Shown one piece after another: positions 1-5,988 of a stretch of 6,185 nt of DNA. A program made the translations under genes and the position numbers. Location of the stretch: positions 1-6,185 of the forward strand of contig CAZHDI010000142.1 of the NCBI GenBank assembly GCA_964531285.1, written 5' to 3'. The notes beneath the pieces are model-generated. The model did not search any database, had not been told where the DNA came from, and worked only from the letters and a program-made list of their open reading frames with translations. Origin of the DNA: CAZHDI01 sp964531285. GTDB lineage: Bacteria; Pseudomonadota; Alphaproteobacteria; JAJFIK01. Numbering within the stretch: the stretch's first letter is position 1; each line of letters starts with the position of its first letter.

Positions 1-88
1 GCGGGCGCCGACGCAAGCGGCGTCTATAGCGCGCGGGCGCGGCCACTGGCAACCGGGGCGAGGGTCTCCCAGGCAAGCTGTCCGTTGC

Positions 89-1495
89 TTAATCCGCCAG
101 CGCTTGGAGGATGCGCACCCAGCTGCGGATCCCGTTCTGGAAGCTCGACAGCTCGTATTTCTCGTTGGGGGAGTGGATCTGGTCGTTGTCGAGCGCAAAG
201 CCGATCATCAGACTGTCCAGGCCCAATTCCCGCTTGAACGCGCCGACGATGGGGATCGACCCGCCGCAGCCGATCATCACCGGCGCGGTGCCGAAGGTCG
301 CTCTCAGCGCCCCGGCGGCCTTTTCGAGATAGGGGTTGTCGGTGGACAGAACCTGCGCCGGGCTGCCGGCGTGATCGCTCATGGTAAAGCGGCAGTCTGC
401 GGGCACGCGCGCCGCCACGAAGCGCTCGAAATTCCGGCGGATTGCCGCCGGGTCCTGGCGTCCGACCAGACGGAATGAAAATTTCGCCGACGCCTTGGAC
501 GGAATGATGGTCTTGGAGCCCTCGCCGGTATAGCCGCCGATCAGGCCGTTCACATCGCAGGTCGGCCGCGCCCAGTTTTGTTCCAGCACCGAAAAACCGG
601 TTTCGCCAGCCGACCGGGCCAGCCCGACATCCTTCAAGAACCCTTCGGCCGACCGGCCCAGCCCATCCCATTGCGCCTTGAGGGCCGCCGGAACCGGATC
701 GACACCGTCATAAAAGTCCGGCACCTGGATGCGGCCGTCCGCATCGTGAAGATCGCCGATGATCCGCGCCAGAACATGGACCGGATTGCGCGCCACGCCG
801 CCGTAAAGGCCCGAATGCAGGTCGCGTTCGGGGCCGGTGACGGTGACTTCCGCCGCGACCATGCCCCGCAGCATGGTGGTGATCGCCGGGGTCTTGGGAT
901 CCCACATGCCGGTATCGCAGATGAGCGCGATATCGGCGGCGAGGTCCTGCTTATGGGCGTCGAGGAACGGCGCGAGATTGGGGCTGCCGGTCTCTTCCTC
1001 GCCTTCGAGGAGGACCGTGACGGGCACGGGAATCCGGCCGGTCTCGCTCCGCCACGCGCGGCAGGCCTCCAGGAAGGTCATGAGTTGGCCCTTGTCGTCC
1101 GAGGACCCGCGCCCGTGGATGCGCCGGCCATCCGGCCCGTCGAGCAGGATCGGATCGAAAGCGGGCCGGTCCCACAGCGCTTCCGGGTCGGCCGGCTGGA
1201 CATCGTAATGGCCGTAAAAGAGGACGCGCGGGGCGTTGGCCGGGGCATTGGGGGGCGTGTAATGGCCGAGCACCATGGGCTGGCCGCCGGTGGGCTTGAC
1301 CGCAGCGTCGAAGCCCAGATCCGTCAAATAGGCCGCCAGCCAGTCGGCGGCCCGGGCGCACTCGCCCCGAAAAGCCGGATCGGTCGACACGCTCGGGATG
1401 CGCAACAAGTCGAACAACCGGTCCAGGCTGCCCGCGAGGCCGGCATCGGCGGCCTTGAGAACGGGATCGACGGCGGGGGCGGGCGTCTGGGTCAT
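89..1495 (-). CDS. M20 family metallopeptidase (carnosinase/PepV-like dipeptidase)
   Basis: Cytosolic zinc-dependent exopeptidase of the M20 (ArgE/DapE/CNDP) clan, probably cleaving dipeptides or similar amide substrates; the exact substrate cannot be read from sequence. The 468 residues cover the full family length. Motifs seen: YGHYDVQP (His96, Asp98), GRGSSDDKG (bridging Asp133), EGEEETGS (general base Glu167, ligand Glu168), CDTGMW (Asp194), DLHSG (His227, dimerisation/lid domain) and IHSPNEKYE near the C-terminus (His441). All expected di-zinc ligands and catalytic residues of the carnosinase-type branch are therefore present. The start is supported by AAGGAGG at 1506-1512, 10 nt upstream of the ATG. 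No signal peptide is visible. It lies 38 bp downstream of the carbonic anhydrase on the same strand, so co-transcription is likely, though no functional link between the two is known to me. The family call is very secure; the substrate is not. Confidence 0.95.
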   Translation of the reverse strand: MTQTPAPAVDPVLKAADAGLAGSLDRLFDLLRIPSVSTDPAFRGECARAADWLAAYLTDLGFDAAVKPTGGQPMVLGHYTPPNAPANAPRVLFYGHYDVQPADPEALWDRPAFDPILLDGPDGRRIHGRGSSDDKGQLMTFLEACRAWRSETGRIPVPVTVLLEGEEETGSPNLAPFLDAHKQDLAADIALICDTGMWDPKTPAITTMLRGMVAAEVTVTGPERDLHSGLYGGVARNPVHVLARIIGDLHDADGRIQVPDFYDGVDPVPAALKAQWDGLGRSAEGFLKDVGLARSAGETGFSVLEQNWARPTCDVNGLIGGYTGEGSKTIIPSKASAKFSFRLVGRQDPAAIRRNFERFVAARVPADCRFTMSDHAGSPAQVLSTDNPYLEKAAGALRATFGTAPVMIGCGGSIPIVGAFKRELGLDSLMIGFALDNDQIHSPNEKYELSSFQNGIRSWVRILQALAD

Positions 1496-1514
1496 CGGGC
1501 GGGCTCCTCCTTAT

Positions 1515-1530
1515 GGCCCCGCCCGGGGCC
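1515..1530. repeat. GC-rich perfect inverted repeat between carbonic anhydrase and peptidase genes
   Basis: Two 7-bp arms (GGCCCCG and CGGGGCC) flank a 2-base centre; as RNA this would fold as a stem of about 6 pairs with a 4-nt loop. It starts 3 bp after the carbonic anhydrase stop and ends 2 bp before the peptidase's AAGGAGG-containing leader on the minus strand. No T-run follows on either strand, so it is not a standard intrinsic terminator. It could protect or process the mRNA, or affect translation of the downstream gene, or be chance in GC-rich DNA. Confidence 0.5.
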
Positions 1531-1533
1531 GCG

Positions 1534-2121
1534 TTAACCCGTCACGGAGCAGTTCAGGTCCTGTAACAATCCGTCGTGGAGACTATAGACCAAGCCGTGA
1601 ACCGCAACATCGGCGCCGGTGGTCCAGGCATGCTGGAGGATCGGCGTCGCGGCCAGGGTCGCCACCTGCATGCGCACATTGAGTTCGCACAAGCGGTTCT
1701 GCCGGGCCTCGTCATGGGGTAGGGCATCGAGTTCGGCCCGCGCCCGCTCGGACGCCTCGCGCAGGGGCCGCAGCCAATAGGGCAGGAACCCCGTCTGGGT
1801 GCCCTGGAGCGCCGCCTTCACGCCGCCGCAGCCGTAATGGCCGCACACGATGATCTGCTGCACCTTTAACACCTCGACCGCGTATTGCAGGACGGTCAGA
1901 CAATTCAGATCGTTCGGATGCACCAGATTGGCGACGTTGCGGTGCACGAAAATTTCGCCCGGCTCCAGGCCCAGAATGACATTGGCGGGGACCCGGCTGT
2001 CGGAACAGCCGATCCATAGGTAACGCGGCGTCTGGACGCTCACCAGACGGTTGAAATAGTCCGGATCTTCCGCAATCCGCTGGGCCGCCCAGGCCCGGTT
2101 CTTGGCAAGTGCCCTGTCCAT
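1534..2121 (-). CDS. can: beta-class carbonic anhydrase (Can-like)
   Basis: Cytosolic zinc enzyme interconverting CO2 and bicarbonate, needed for bicarbonate-dependent carboxylations and pH balance. The 195-residue product closely resembles E. coli Can through most of its length. Seen in the sequence: WIGCSDSRVP with zinc ligand Cys39 and the Asp41/Arg43 dyad; EPGEIFVHRNVAN; VCGHYGCGG with zinc ligands His95 and Cys98; and HGLVYSLHDG. Trp36, Arg61 and Tyr179 match the non-catalytic bicarbonate-binding triad of the allosteric (type II) beta enzymes. The protein ends soon after that motif, roughly 20-25 residues earlier than E. coli Can. ATG at 2121 is chosen because homology begins there (ALAKNRAWA); the only nearby Shine-Dalgarno-like AAGGA (2136-2140) is a rather distant 14 nt upstream. 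The open frame continues further upstream but runs antisense into the SDR gene, so longer starts are rejected. It is divergent from the SDR gene and probably leads the transcript that includes the peptidase. Confidence 0.95.
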   Translation of the reverse strand: MDRALAKNRAWAAQRIAEDPDYFNRLVSVQTPRYLWIGCSDSRVPANVILGLEPGEIFVHRNVANLVHPNDLNCLTVLQYAVEVLKVQQIIVCGHYGCGGVKAALQGTQTGFLPYWLRPLREASERARAELDALPHDEARQNRLCELNVRMQVATLAATPILQHAWTTGADVAVHGLVYSLHDGLLQDLNCSVTG

Positions 2122-2155
2122 GCTGTGTTTGCTTATCCTTAAGGCGTGACGGCGT

Positions 2156-2190
2156 TTGACAAGGGTCGCGCCCTTCGCCGGACGGGTCAA
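2156..2190. repeat. Nested inverted repeat, possible operator
   Basis: Outer arms TTGAC (2156-2160) and GTCAA (2186-2190) enclose an inner hairpin with arms AAGGG (2161-2165) and CCCTT (2171-2175) around TCGCG. The repeat sits midway between two divergent genes, where a shared operator would be expected. Arms are only 5 bp each, so chance remains a real explanation; no regulator gene is adjacent. Confidence 0.35.
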
Positions 2191-2221
2191 GCATCCCTGC
2201 CGGGGGCAATCGAGAGACAGC

Positions 2222-2252
2222 ACCGCCGGCGTATGACACACTGACCGCCGGC
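2222..2252. repeat. 9-bp direct repeat ACCGCCGGC with 22-bp period
   Basis: Two exact copies at 2222-2230 and 2244-2252 are spaced about two helical turns apart, just upstream of the SDR ribosome-binding site. Same-face spacing fits tandem binding of a regulator, but the unit is short and GC-rich, and no evidence beyond spacing supports a role. Confidence 0.3.
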
Positions 2253-2287
2253 AAAAGGGTCGAGAAAACAGAGGGAGGCGCTGCGCC

Positions 2288-3196
2288 ATGGGCGGACGTC
2301 TGGACGGCAAGATCGCGGTCATCACCGGCGGGTGTTCGGGGATCGGCCTGGCGACGGTGGAACGCTTCGTTGAGGAAGGCGCGCGGGTCGCGGTCGGCGA
2401 TATCCAGGACGAAAAGGGCACGGTGCTGGAGACCCGGTTTCCCGGTGTGGTGACCTACCGGACCTGCGACGTGACGGATGTGGACGCGATCCAGGCCCTG
2501 ATCGACGGCGCGGCGGCCCATTTCGGCGGTCTCGACGTGGTGTTCAACAATGCGGGCGCCGGGGGGGCGGTCGGGGCCATCGACGAAGTCGGCATGGCTG
2601 CCTGGGACTGGACCTTCGATCTCCTTGTGCGCTCGGTCGCGGCCGGCACCAAATTCGCCGTCCCCCACATGGAAAAGCGCGGCGGCGGCTCGATCATCAA
2701 CACGGCGTCCATCGCGGGGCTGCAGGCGGGCTGGGGCCCGACCGCCTATTCGACTGCCAAGGCCGCGGTGATCCATTTCTCGAAGGTCGCGGCGATGGAT
2801 CTGGCCCAGCGCAGGATCCGGGTCAACGCGATCTGCCCGGGCCTGATCGCCACATCGATTTTCGGGCGGTCCTTCGGGCTCGATGTCGCCGTGGCGGATC
2901 AATTGGCCGCGCGCATCGAACAGGAATTCGCGCCCTTCATGCAGGCGCTGCCCATGGCCGGGAAGCCTGAAGTGATCGCCGACACGGCCCTGTTCCTGGC
3001 CTCGGACGACAGCGCGTTCGTCACCGGGCGCCATCATGTGGTCGATGGCGGACTGACGGCCGGCATGCCCCATTCCTGGAACCGGGATTCGCCAAGCCCG
3101 CTGTTGGCGCTCCTGGGCCTGACCGAAGACGAGGCGCGCGCCCGGGCGGAGGACCTTATGGCGGAACAGGAACAAATGGCCCGCACCCGGAAGTGA
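2288..3196 (+). CDS. SDR family NAD(P)-dependent oxidoreductase
   Basis: Cytosolic short-chain dehydrogenase/reductase with a Rossmann fold, oxidising an alcohol or reducing a ketone; the substrate is unknown. Of 302 residues, about 1-258 form the classical SDR core. Seen: cofactor loop TGGCSGIG (13-20); Asp38 at the end of strand beta2, which favours NAD(H) over NADP(H); CDVTD (60-64); NNAG (87-90); Ser141; YSTAK (Tyr154, Lys158); CPGLIATSI (183-191) and VVDGGLTAG (251-259). The tetrad Asn usually found in helix alpha4 (VNLxG-type motif) aligns with Leu113 in FDLLVRSVAAGTK, so the canonical Asn seems absent. A tail of about 43 residues (260-302), rich in Glu, Ala and Arg, extends past the usual end of the core. 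The start is supported by GGGAGG at 2273-2278, 9 nt before the ATG. It is followed after 19 bp by the antiporter-like gene. The family is certain; the reaction is not. Confidence 0.93.
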   Translation: MGGRLDGKIAVITGGCSGIGLATVERFVEEGARVAVGDIQDEKGTVLETRFPGVVTYRTCDVTDVDAIQALIDGAAAHFGGLDVVFNNAGAGGAVGAIDEVGMAAWDWTFDLLVRSVAAGTKFAVPHMEKRGGGSIINTASIAGLQAGWGPTAYSTAKAAVIHFSKVAAMDLAQRRIRVNAICPGLIATSIFGRSFGLDVAVADQLAARIEQEFAPFMQALPMAGKPEVIADTALFLASDDSAFVTGRHHVVDGGLTAGMPHSWNRDSPSPLLALLGLTEDEARARAEDLMAEQEQMARTRK

Positions 3197-3215
3197 CCAA
3201 GGCGGGGAACGGACA

Positions 3216-3527
3216 GTGACGATCCTGCTGATCATCGGCGGTCTGATTGCTCTTTCACTGGGCGGCGATGTGCTGGTGCGCGGGGCGGTCGGCCTTGCAC
3301 AGCGCCTNNNNNNNNNNNNNNNNNNNNNNNNNNNNNNNNNNNNNNNNNNNNNNNNNNNNNNNNNNNNNNNNNNNNNNNNNNNNNNNNNNNNNNNNNNNNN
3401 NNNNNNNCTGCTGCTGATCTTCGCCTTTCGCGACGCGGCCCTGTCGCGCCGGGAGGGGCTGATTTTTTTGGTCCTCTATGCCGCTTATCTGGGTTTTCTT
3501 GGGCTGCGCAGCGGTGCCATAGTCTGA
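3216..3527 (+). CDS. Calcium/sodium antiporter (CaCA family), both ends only, assembly gap inside
   Basis: Probable inner-membrane Ca2+/Na+ exchanger of the YrbG-like CaCA family, of which only the two ends are visible. Residues 1-31 form one hydrophobic helix followed by GGDVLVRGAVGLAQRL, a typical start of these exchangers. The 38-40 residues after the gap, including SRREGLIFLVLYAAYLGFL, match the typical final helix. The family is usually about 310-370 residues, yet this frame spans 103 codons, 34 of them partly or wholly N. The 100-N block is therefore most likely a placeholder for a much longer missing stretch, perhaps about 700-900 bp. The diagnostic alpha-repeats (G-S/T-x-PE-like) fall in the gap, so the call rests on the ends. 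The start is GTG with GGGGA at 3204-3208, 7 nt upstream, 19 bp after the SDR stop. In-frame reading across the N block is only apparent. Two separate truncated genes cannot be excluded. Confidence 0.75.
   Translation: MTILLIIGGLIALSLGGDVLVRGAVGLAQRXXXXXXXXXXXXXXXXXXXXXXXXXXXXXXXXXXLLLIFAFRDAALSRREGLIFLVLYAAYLGFLGLRSGAIV
3308..3407. other. Assembly gap of exactly 100 N
   Basis: One hundred consecutive undetermined bases. This is the conventional filler for a scaffold join of unknown length, so distances and reading frame across it should not be trusted. It falls inside the antiporter-like gene. Confidence 0.99.
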
Positions 3528-3566
3528 CCTGCCCGTGACCCCGCTCATCCGCCGGACCCGCCGCCC

Positions 3567-4409
3567 ATGCCCGATTGGCTTTCTCAACTCCTCAGCCTGC
3601 TGAACCATCCCAGCATGCGCGACACGATCCTGCTGATCGTGACCGTAATCCTGGTGCAATCCATCATCGTCATGGCGCTGCGGCGCAAGCGCGAGACCCT
3701 GGACGAGGCCCGCCGCCGCTGGATCTCCTTCATCCAGAACGGCTCGCTGATCCTGATCCTGCTGGGTTTGCTGCTGATCTGGTCGCCGCAACTCTCCACG
3801 GTCGCGCTGTCCTTCGCGGCCTTCGCCGTGGCGACGGTGATCGCCCTGAAGGAGATGATCCTGAGCGCGGTCGGTGCCGTGTTCCGCACCTCAACCCGCC
3901 CTTTCGACATTGGCGATTGGGTCGAGATCGGCCCTCATCGCGGCGAGGTCGTGGGCGAGGGGTTGTTGTCGGTCCGGCTGATGGAACTGGGGCGCGGGCC
4001 GAATGCCTATACCTTCACCGGACGGATGACCGTCGTGCCGAACAGCCGGCTGCTGCTCGAACCGGTGGTGAATGAAAGCTACCGGCGGCGTTTCGTGCAT
4101 CATACCTTCACGATCCACACCCCGGAGGGCACGGCGCCCGGCCCGGTTCTGGATCTGATCCGGGAGCGGATCGATGATTTGCTCTATGATCACTGGGATC
4201 TGGCGACCCGCTATCACAGCATGGTGCGTCACAAGACCCAGACCGAGATTGCAGCCCCGGACCCGATTATCTGCATCGGAACCACCGATCTGGCGCGGGT
4301 GACTTTTACGATCACCATCTTTTGCCCCGCGCCCAAGGCCGGCGCGTTCGAGTCCGACATTACCGATATCGTGCTGTCGCATGTCGCGGCCGGGAAGGCG
4401 CCGCCATAA
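3567..4409 (+). CDS. MscS-family mechanosensitive ion channel protein
   Basis: Inner-membrane channel of the small-conductance mechanosensitive type, expected to open on membrane tension and release solutes during hypo-osmotic shock. The 280 residues show three hydrophobic segments at about 20-38, 59-73 and 76-106, the last being the pore-lining TM3 candidate. They run into the soluble beta domain: RPFDIGDWVEI (111-121) and VVPNS (156-160), both hallmarks of the MscS fold. The intervening MELGRGPNAYTFTGR stretch and the following LLEPVVNES resemble a subgroup of short MscS proteins. TM3 is alanine-rich, with few of the Gly residues that pack against Ala in E. coli MscS. An alpha/beta C-terminal domain fills residues about 170-280. 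ATG at 3567 has no clear Shine-Dalgarno, which fits translation coupled to an upstream gene. It starts 39 bp after the antiporter stop and is convergent, with a 48-bp gap, on the lipoprotein gene. No signal peptide or extra N-terminal helices are seen. Confidence 0.88.
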   Translation: MPDWLSQLLSLLNHPSMRDTILLIVTVILVQSIIVMALRRKRETLDEARRRWISFIQNGSLILILLGLLLIWSPQLSTVALSFAAFAVATVIALKEMILSAVGAVFRTSTRPFDIGDWVEIGPHRGEVVGEGLLSVRLMELGRGPNAYTFTGRMTVVPNSRLLLEPVVNESYRRRFVHHTFTIHTPEGTAPGPVLDLIRERIDDLLYDHWDLATRYHSMVRHKTQTEIAAPDPIICIGTTDLARVTFTITIFCPAPKAGAFESDITDIVLSHVAAGKAPP

Positions 4410-4457
4410 CCGAAGAGCATCCGGCCGGACACGGCTCAAGCGCAGGCATCCGGTCAG

Positions 4458-5927
4458 CTATCGCGGCTCTTCCAGCAGCCAATAGAGCACATTGTCGGCA
4501 AAGGCCGGATCCTGCGTCAGCCCGATATGGTCCGAGAAGAGAAACATGACCGACTGCCAGTCGATGGGACTAACCAGATAGGGCGACCATTCTCCGCTCA
4601 CGCGTTCATCCATCAACGCACTCGATCTGAGGACCGTTCCGTCGCCCGCCGCATAGTCCATGACGGCGGTTCTGTTGGTCCGGCGGTCGATCGAGAGGGT
4701 TTGCGGTGTGTCCTCGGCGTCGCCGGCGACGAGGAAGAGTTCCAGATCGCCCGGGGGGCTGGCGGGCACATCCATGGCTGCCGCAAAGCGATCGGCTCTG
4801 AGCAGGATATCGCGCAGAAGGGCTTGAGCCAGGATCCGGCGCTGAGCGGGATCCTCGATATCCGGCAGAAGGCGGGCGAGAACCCCGTCTTCGTCCGGCG
4901 ACGCCAGGCCCCAGCCTTGCTCGATCCAAAGCTCCGGGTCGAGAAGATCAGTCACGGGTTGGTCGCGGTCACTGTCCCAAACGACCCGCTGATGGCGTGA
5001 CCGCGGCAACAGTTGATAGATTGACGGAAAGGTGCCCATCAGCGCCGGAGGATAATAGGGCAGGAACGGACCCAGATCATTGCCCTCGATCAATTGCTCC
5101 AGGGCTTCGACCGACCCGGCATTCGGTGTACCGATCAAAATGGCCCGGTCGACATAGTCCCGGCCCTCCCATGTCAAATCGGGAAGCGTGCCATCGTCCG
5201 GCAAGTCCTGATCGCCGTAGCGCAGGAAATAGCGCGTCACCAGCCCGCCCATGGAGTGGGCCACGATATCGAATTTGATATCCGTCTTGTCGATGCCGAA
5301 CCGCTCCTTGTAGATCGACCTCAGATAGGCGCGCTTTTCGTCCATGAACGCTTTGAGACGCTGGGCATTCTCCACATTGTCCCGGCGCCAGTCGTAATCA
5401 AACTGGAAGCAGGTGAAATGGTCATCGCCATAATCAATGGCATTGAGGCCGAGCGATTCATCGCGATAGCCGCCCGCGCCCAATGTCGCCAGAATACCGA
5501 CATACGCCCGGATCTCGATCGGAATGACGCCGAATTCCACCCGCACCCGGTCCAGAACGCCGTTGGGCTCGACCATGTCCCGAAGATCGCGCAGCGCGAC
5601 ACCTTCCTCAATCGGCAGGGCAATGAGCCGCGCGCCTTCGGGATCTTTCGGATTGGCCGCACCGGGGACGAAAGCGCCCCACACCTGGGTGTCGCTCGGC
5701 CGGTCGATCAGCTTACTGCCTAAAATCCCGGGAATGACAATGACTGGATTGCGGTCGGGGCCGTGATATTGAGCGGATGCAGTGTAAAATGTCCGTAGAT
5801 CAGGTGCCCGGGGCGACGAGCCGGCGCACGCCGTGAGGGTCAGCCCGGCGCAAAGGACCCCAAACAGCAACCGGGCTTTCCGCACCCGTCCCTGAATGGC
5901 GTTGCGGTCTCCTGTGTCCTGGCGCAT
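4458..5927 (-). CDS. LCAT-like alpha/beta-hydrolase lipoprotein (putative acyltransferase/lipase)
   Basis: Probable envelope-anchored enzyme of the lecithin:cholesterol acyltransferase-like alpha/beta-hydrolase family, acting on lipids or other esters; the substrate is unknown. Counting from ATG 5927 gives 489 residues. Residues 1-34 are a lipoprotein signal: basic n-region (RVRKAR), hydrophobic core (LLFGVLCAGL) and lipobox LTAC with Cys34. Ala at +2 does not retain the protein in the inner membrane under the E. coli Lol rule. The mature part shows PGILGSKL (66-73, oxyanion region), DYDWRRD (177-183, the LCAT PYDWR-like motif), AHSMGG with nucleophile Ser225, GTPNAGS (266-272), GDGTV with Asp429 and SDHIGL with His467, giving a complete Ser-Asp-His triad. 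An alternative in-frame ATG at 5954 would add nine residues. ATG 5927 is preferred because AAAAGGGG lies 6 nt upstream and the predicted transcription start coincides with 5954. Convergent with the MscS gene; no terminator is evident in the 48-bp gap. Confidence 0.88.
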   Translation of the reverse strand: MRQDTGDRNAIQGRVRKARLLFGVLCAGLTLTACAGSSPRAPDLRTFYTASAQYHGPDRNPVIVIPGILGSKLIDRPSDTQVWGAFVPGAANPKDPEGARLIALPIEEGVALRDLRDMVEPNGVLDRVRVEFGVIPIEIRAYVGILATLGAGGYRDESLGLNAIDYGDDHFTCFQFDYDWRRDNVENAQRLKAFMDEKRAYLRSIYKERFGIDKTDIKFDIVAHSMGGLVTRYFLRYGDQDLPDDGTLPDLTWEGRDYVDRAILIGTPNAGSVEALEQLIEGNDLGPFLPYYPPALMGTFPSIYQLLPRSRHQRVVWDSDRDQPVTDLLDPELWIEQGWGLASPDEDGVLARLLPDIEDPAQRRILAQALLRDILLRADRFAAAMDVPASPPGDLELFLVAGDAEDTPQTLSIDRRTNRTAVMDYAAGDGTVLRSSALMDERVSGEWSPYLVSPIDWQSVMFLFSDHIGLTQDPAFADNVLYWLLEEPR

Positions 5928-5933
5928 GTCCGT

Positions 5934-5941
5934 CCCCTTTT
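5934..5941 (-). promoter_or_regulatory. Ribosome-binding site deciding the lipoprotein start
   Basis: AAAAGGGG on the minus strand, 6 nt before ATG 5927. The upstream in-frame ATG at 5954 has no purine-rich element in front of it, so this site favours the shorter product. Confidence 0.65.
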
Positions 5942-5960
5942 CAGTCTGTCTCATCGTGGT

Positions 5961-5988
5961 ATTTTAGCAGTATCTGAAGGTGTGTCTG
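5961..5988 (-). promoter_or_regulatory. Putative sigma70-type promoter for the LCAT-like lipoprotein gene
   Basis: On the minus strand there is a -10 box TAAAAT (5961-5966, 5 of 6 consensus bases) preceded by TGC (5967-5969), an extended -10. A -35-like CAGACA (5983-5988, 4 of 6) lies upstream with a 16-bp spacer. Transcription would start near 5954, leaving a leader of about 27 nt that carries the Shine-Dalgarno before ATG 5927. This is a sequence-match prediction only. Confidence 0.45.

Larger units (their letters stand above)
2122..2287. promoter_or_regulatory. Divergent intergenic region between carbonic anhydrase and SDR genes
   Basis: This 166-bp stretch must hold the promoters for both outward-facing genes unless they lie further inside. 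It contains a nested inverted repeat (2156-2190), a 9-bp direct repeat ACCGCCGGC at 2222-2230 and 2244-2252, and the SDR ribosome-binding site GGGAGG at 2273-2278. TTGACA-like hexamers occur on both strands (plus 2156-2161; minus TTGTCA at 2157-2162), but none has a good -10 box at 16-18 bp. I therefore do not assign a specific promoter. The function is inferred from gene orientation. Confidence 0.6.

Noticed and set aside
10..24. Small hairpin GACGC-AAGCG-GCGTC as a terminator after the peptidase gene
   Set aside because: Only a 5-bp stem, no T-run on either strand, and 65 bp past the stop; likely chance.
578..1537. A 319-codon plus-strand open frame opposite the peptidase gene
   Set aside because: Antisense to a peptidase with every catalytic residue intact; Arg/Gly/Ala-rich translation with no recognisable domain.
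2122..2421. Extending the carbonic anhydrase to upstream ATG codons (up to 2421)
   Set aside because: The extension has no family similarity and would be antisense to the first part of the SDR; homology starts at the ATG at 2121.
1712..3235. A 507-codon minus-strand open frame, longer than any other in the window
   Set aside because: It overlaps the carbonic anhydrase in another frame and runs antisense through the whole SDR gene. Both of those have full family motifs and this frame has none. Long antisense frames are common in GC-rich DNA.
3216..4409. A new ion-sensing operon combining antiporter, channel and carbonic anhydrase
   Set aside because: All are common families, the carbonic anhydrase is on the other strand, and the assembly gap makes adjacency less certain; there is not enough to claim a system.
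4410..4457. Bidirectional terminator between the converging MscS and lipoprotein genes
   Set aside because: The 48 bp hold a short CCGGCCGG palindrome and a repeated GCATCCGG (4417-4424, 4446-4453) but no stable stem with T-run.
5094..5723. A 209-codon plus-strand frame within the lipoprotein gene
   Set aside because: Antisense shadow of a gene with a complete catalytic triad and lipobox.
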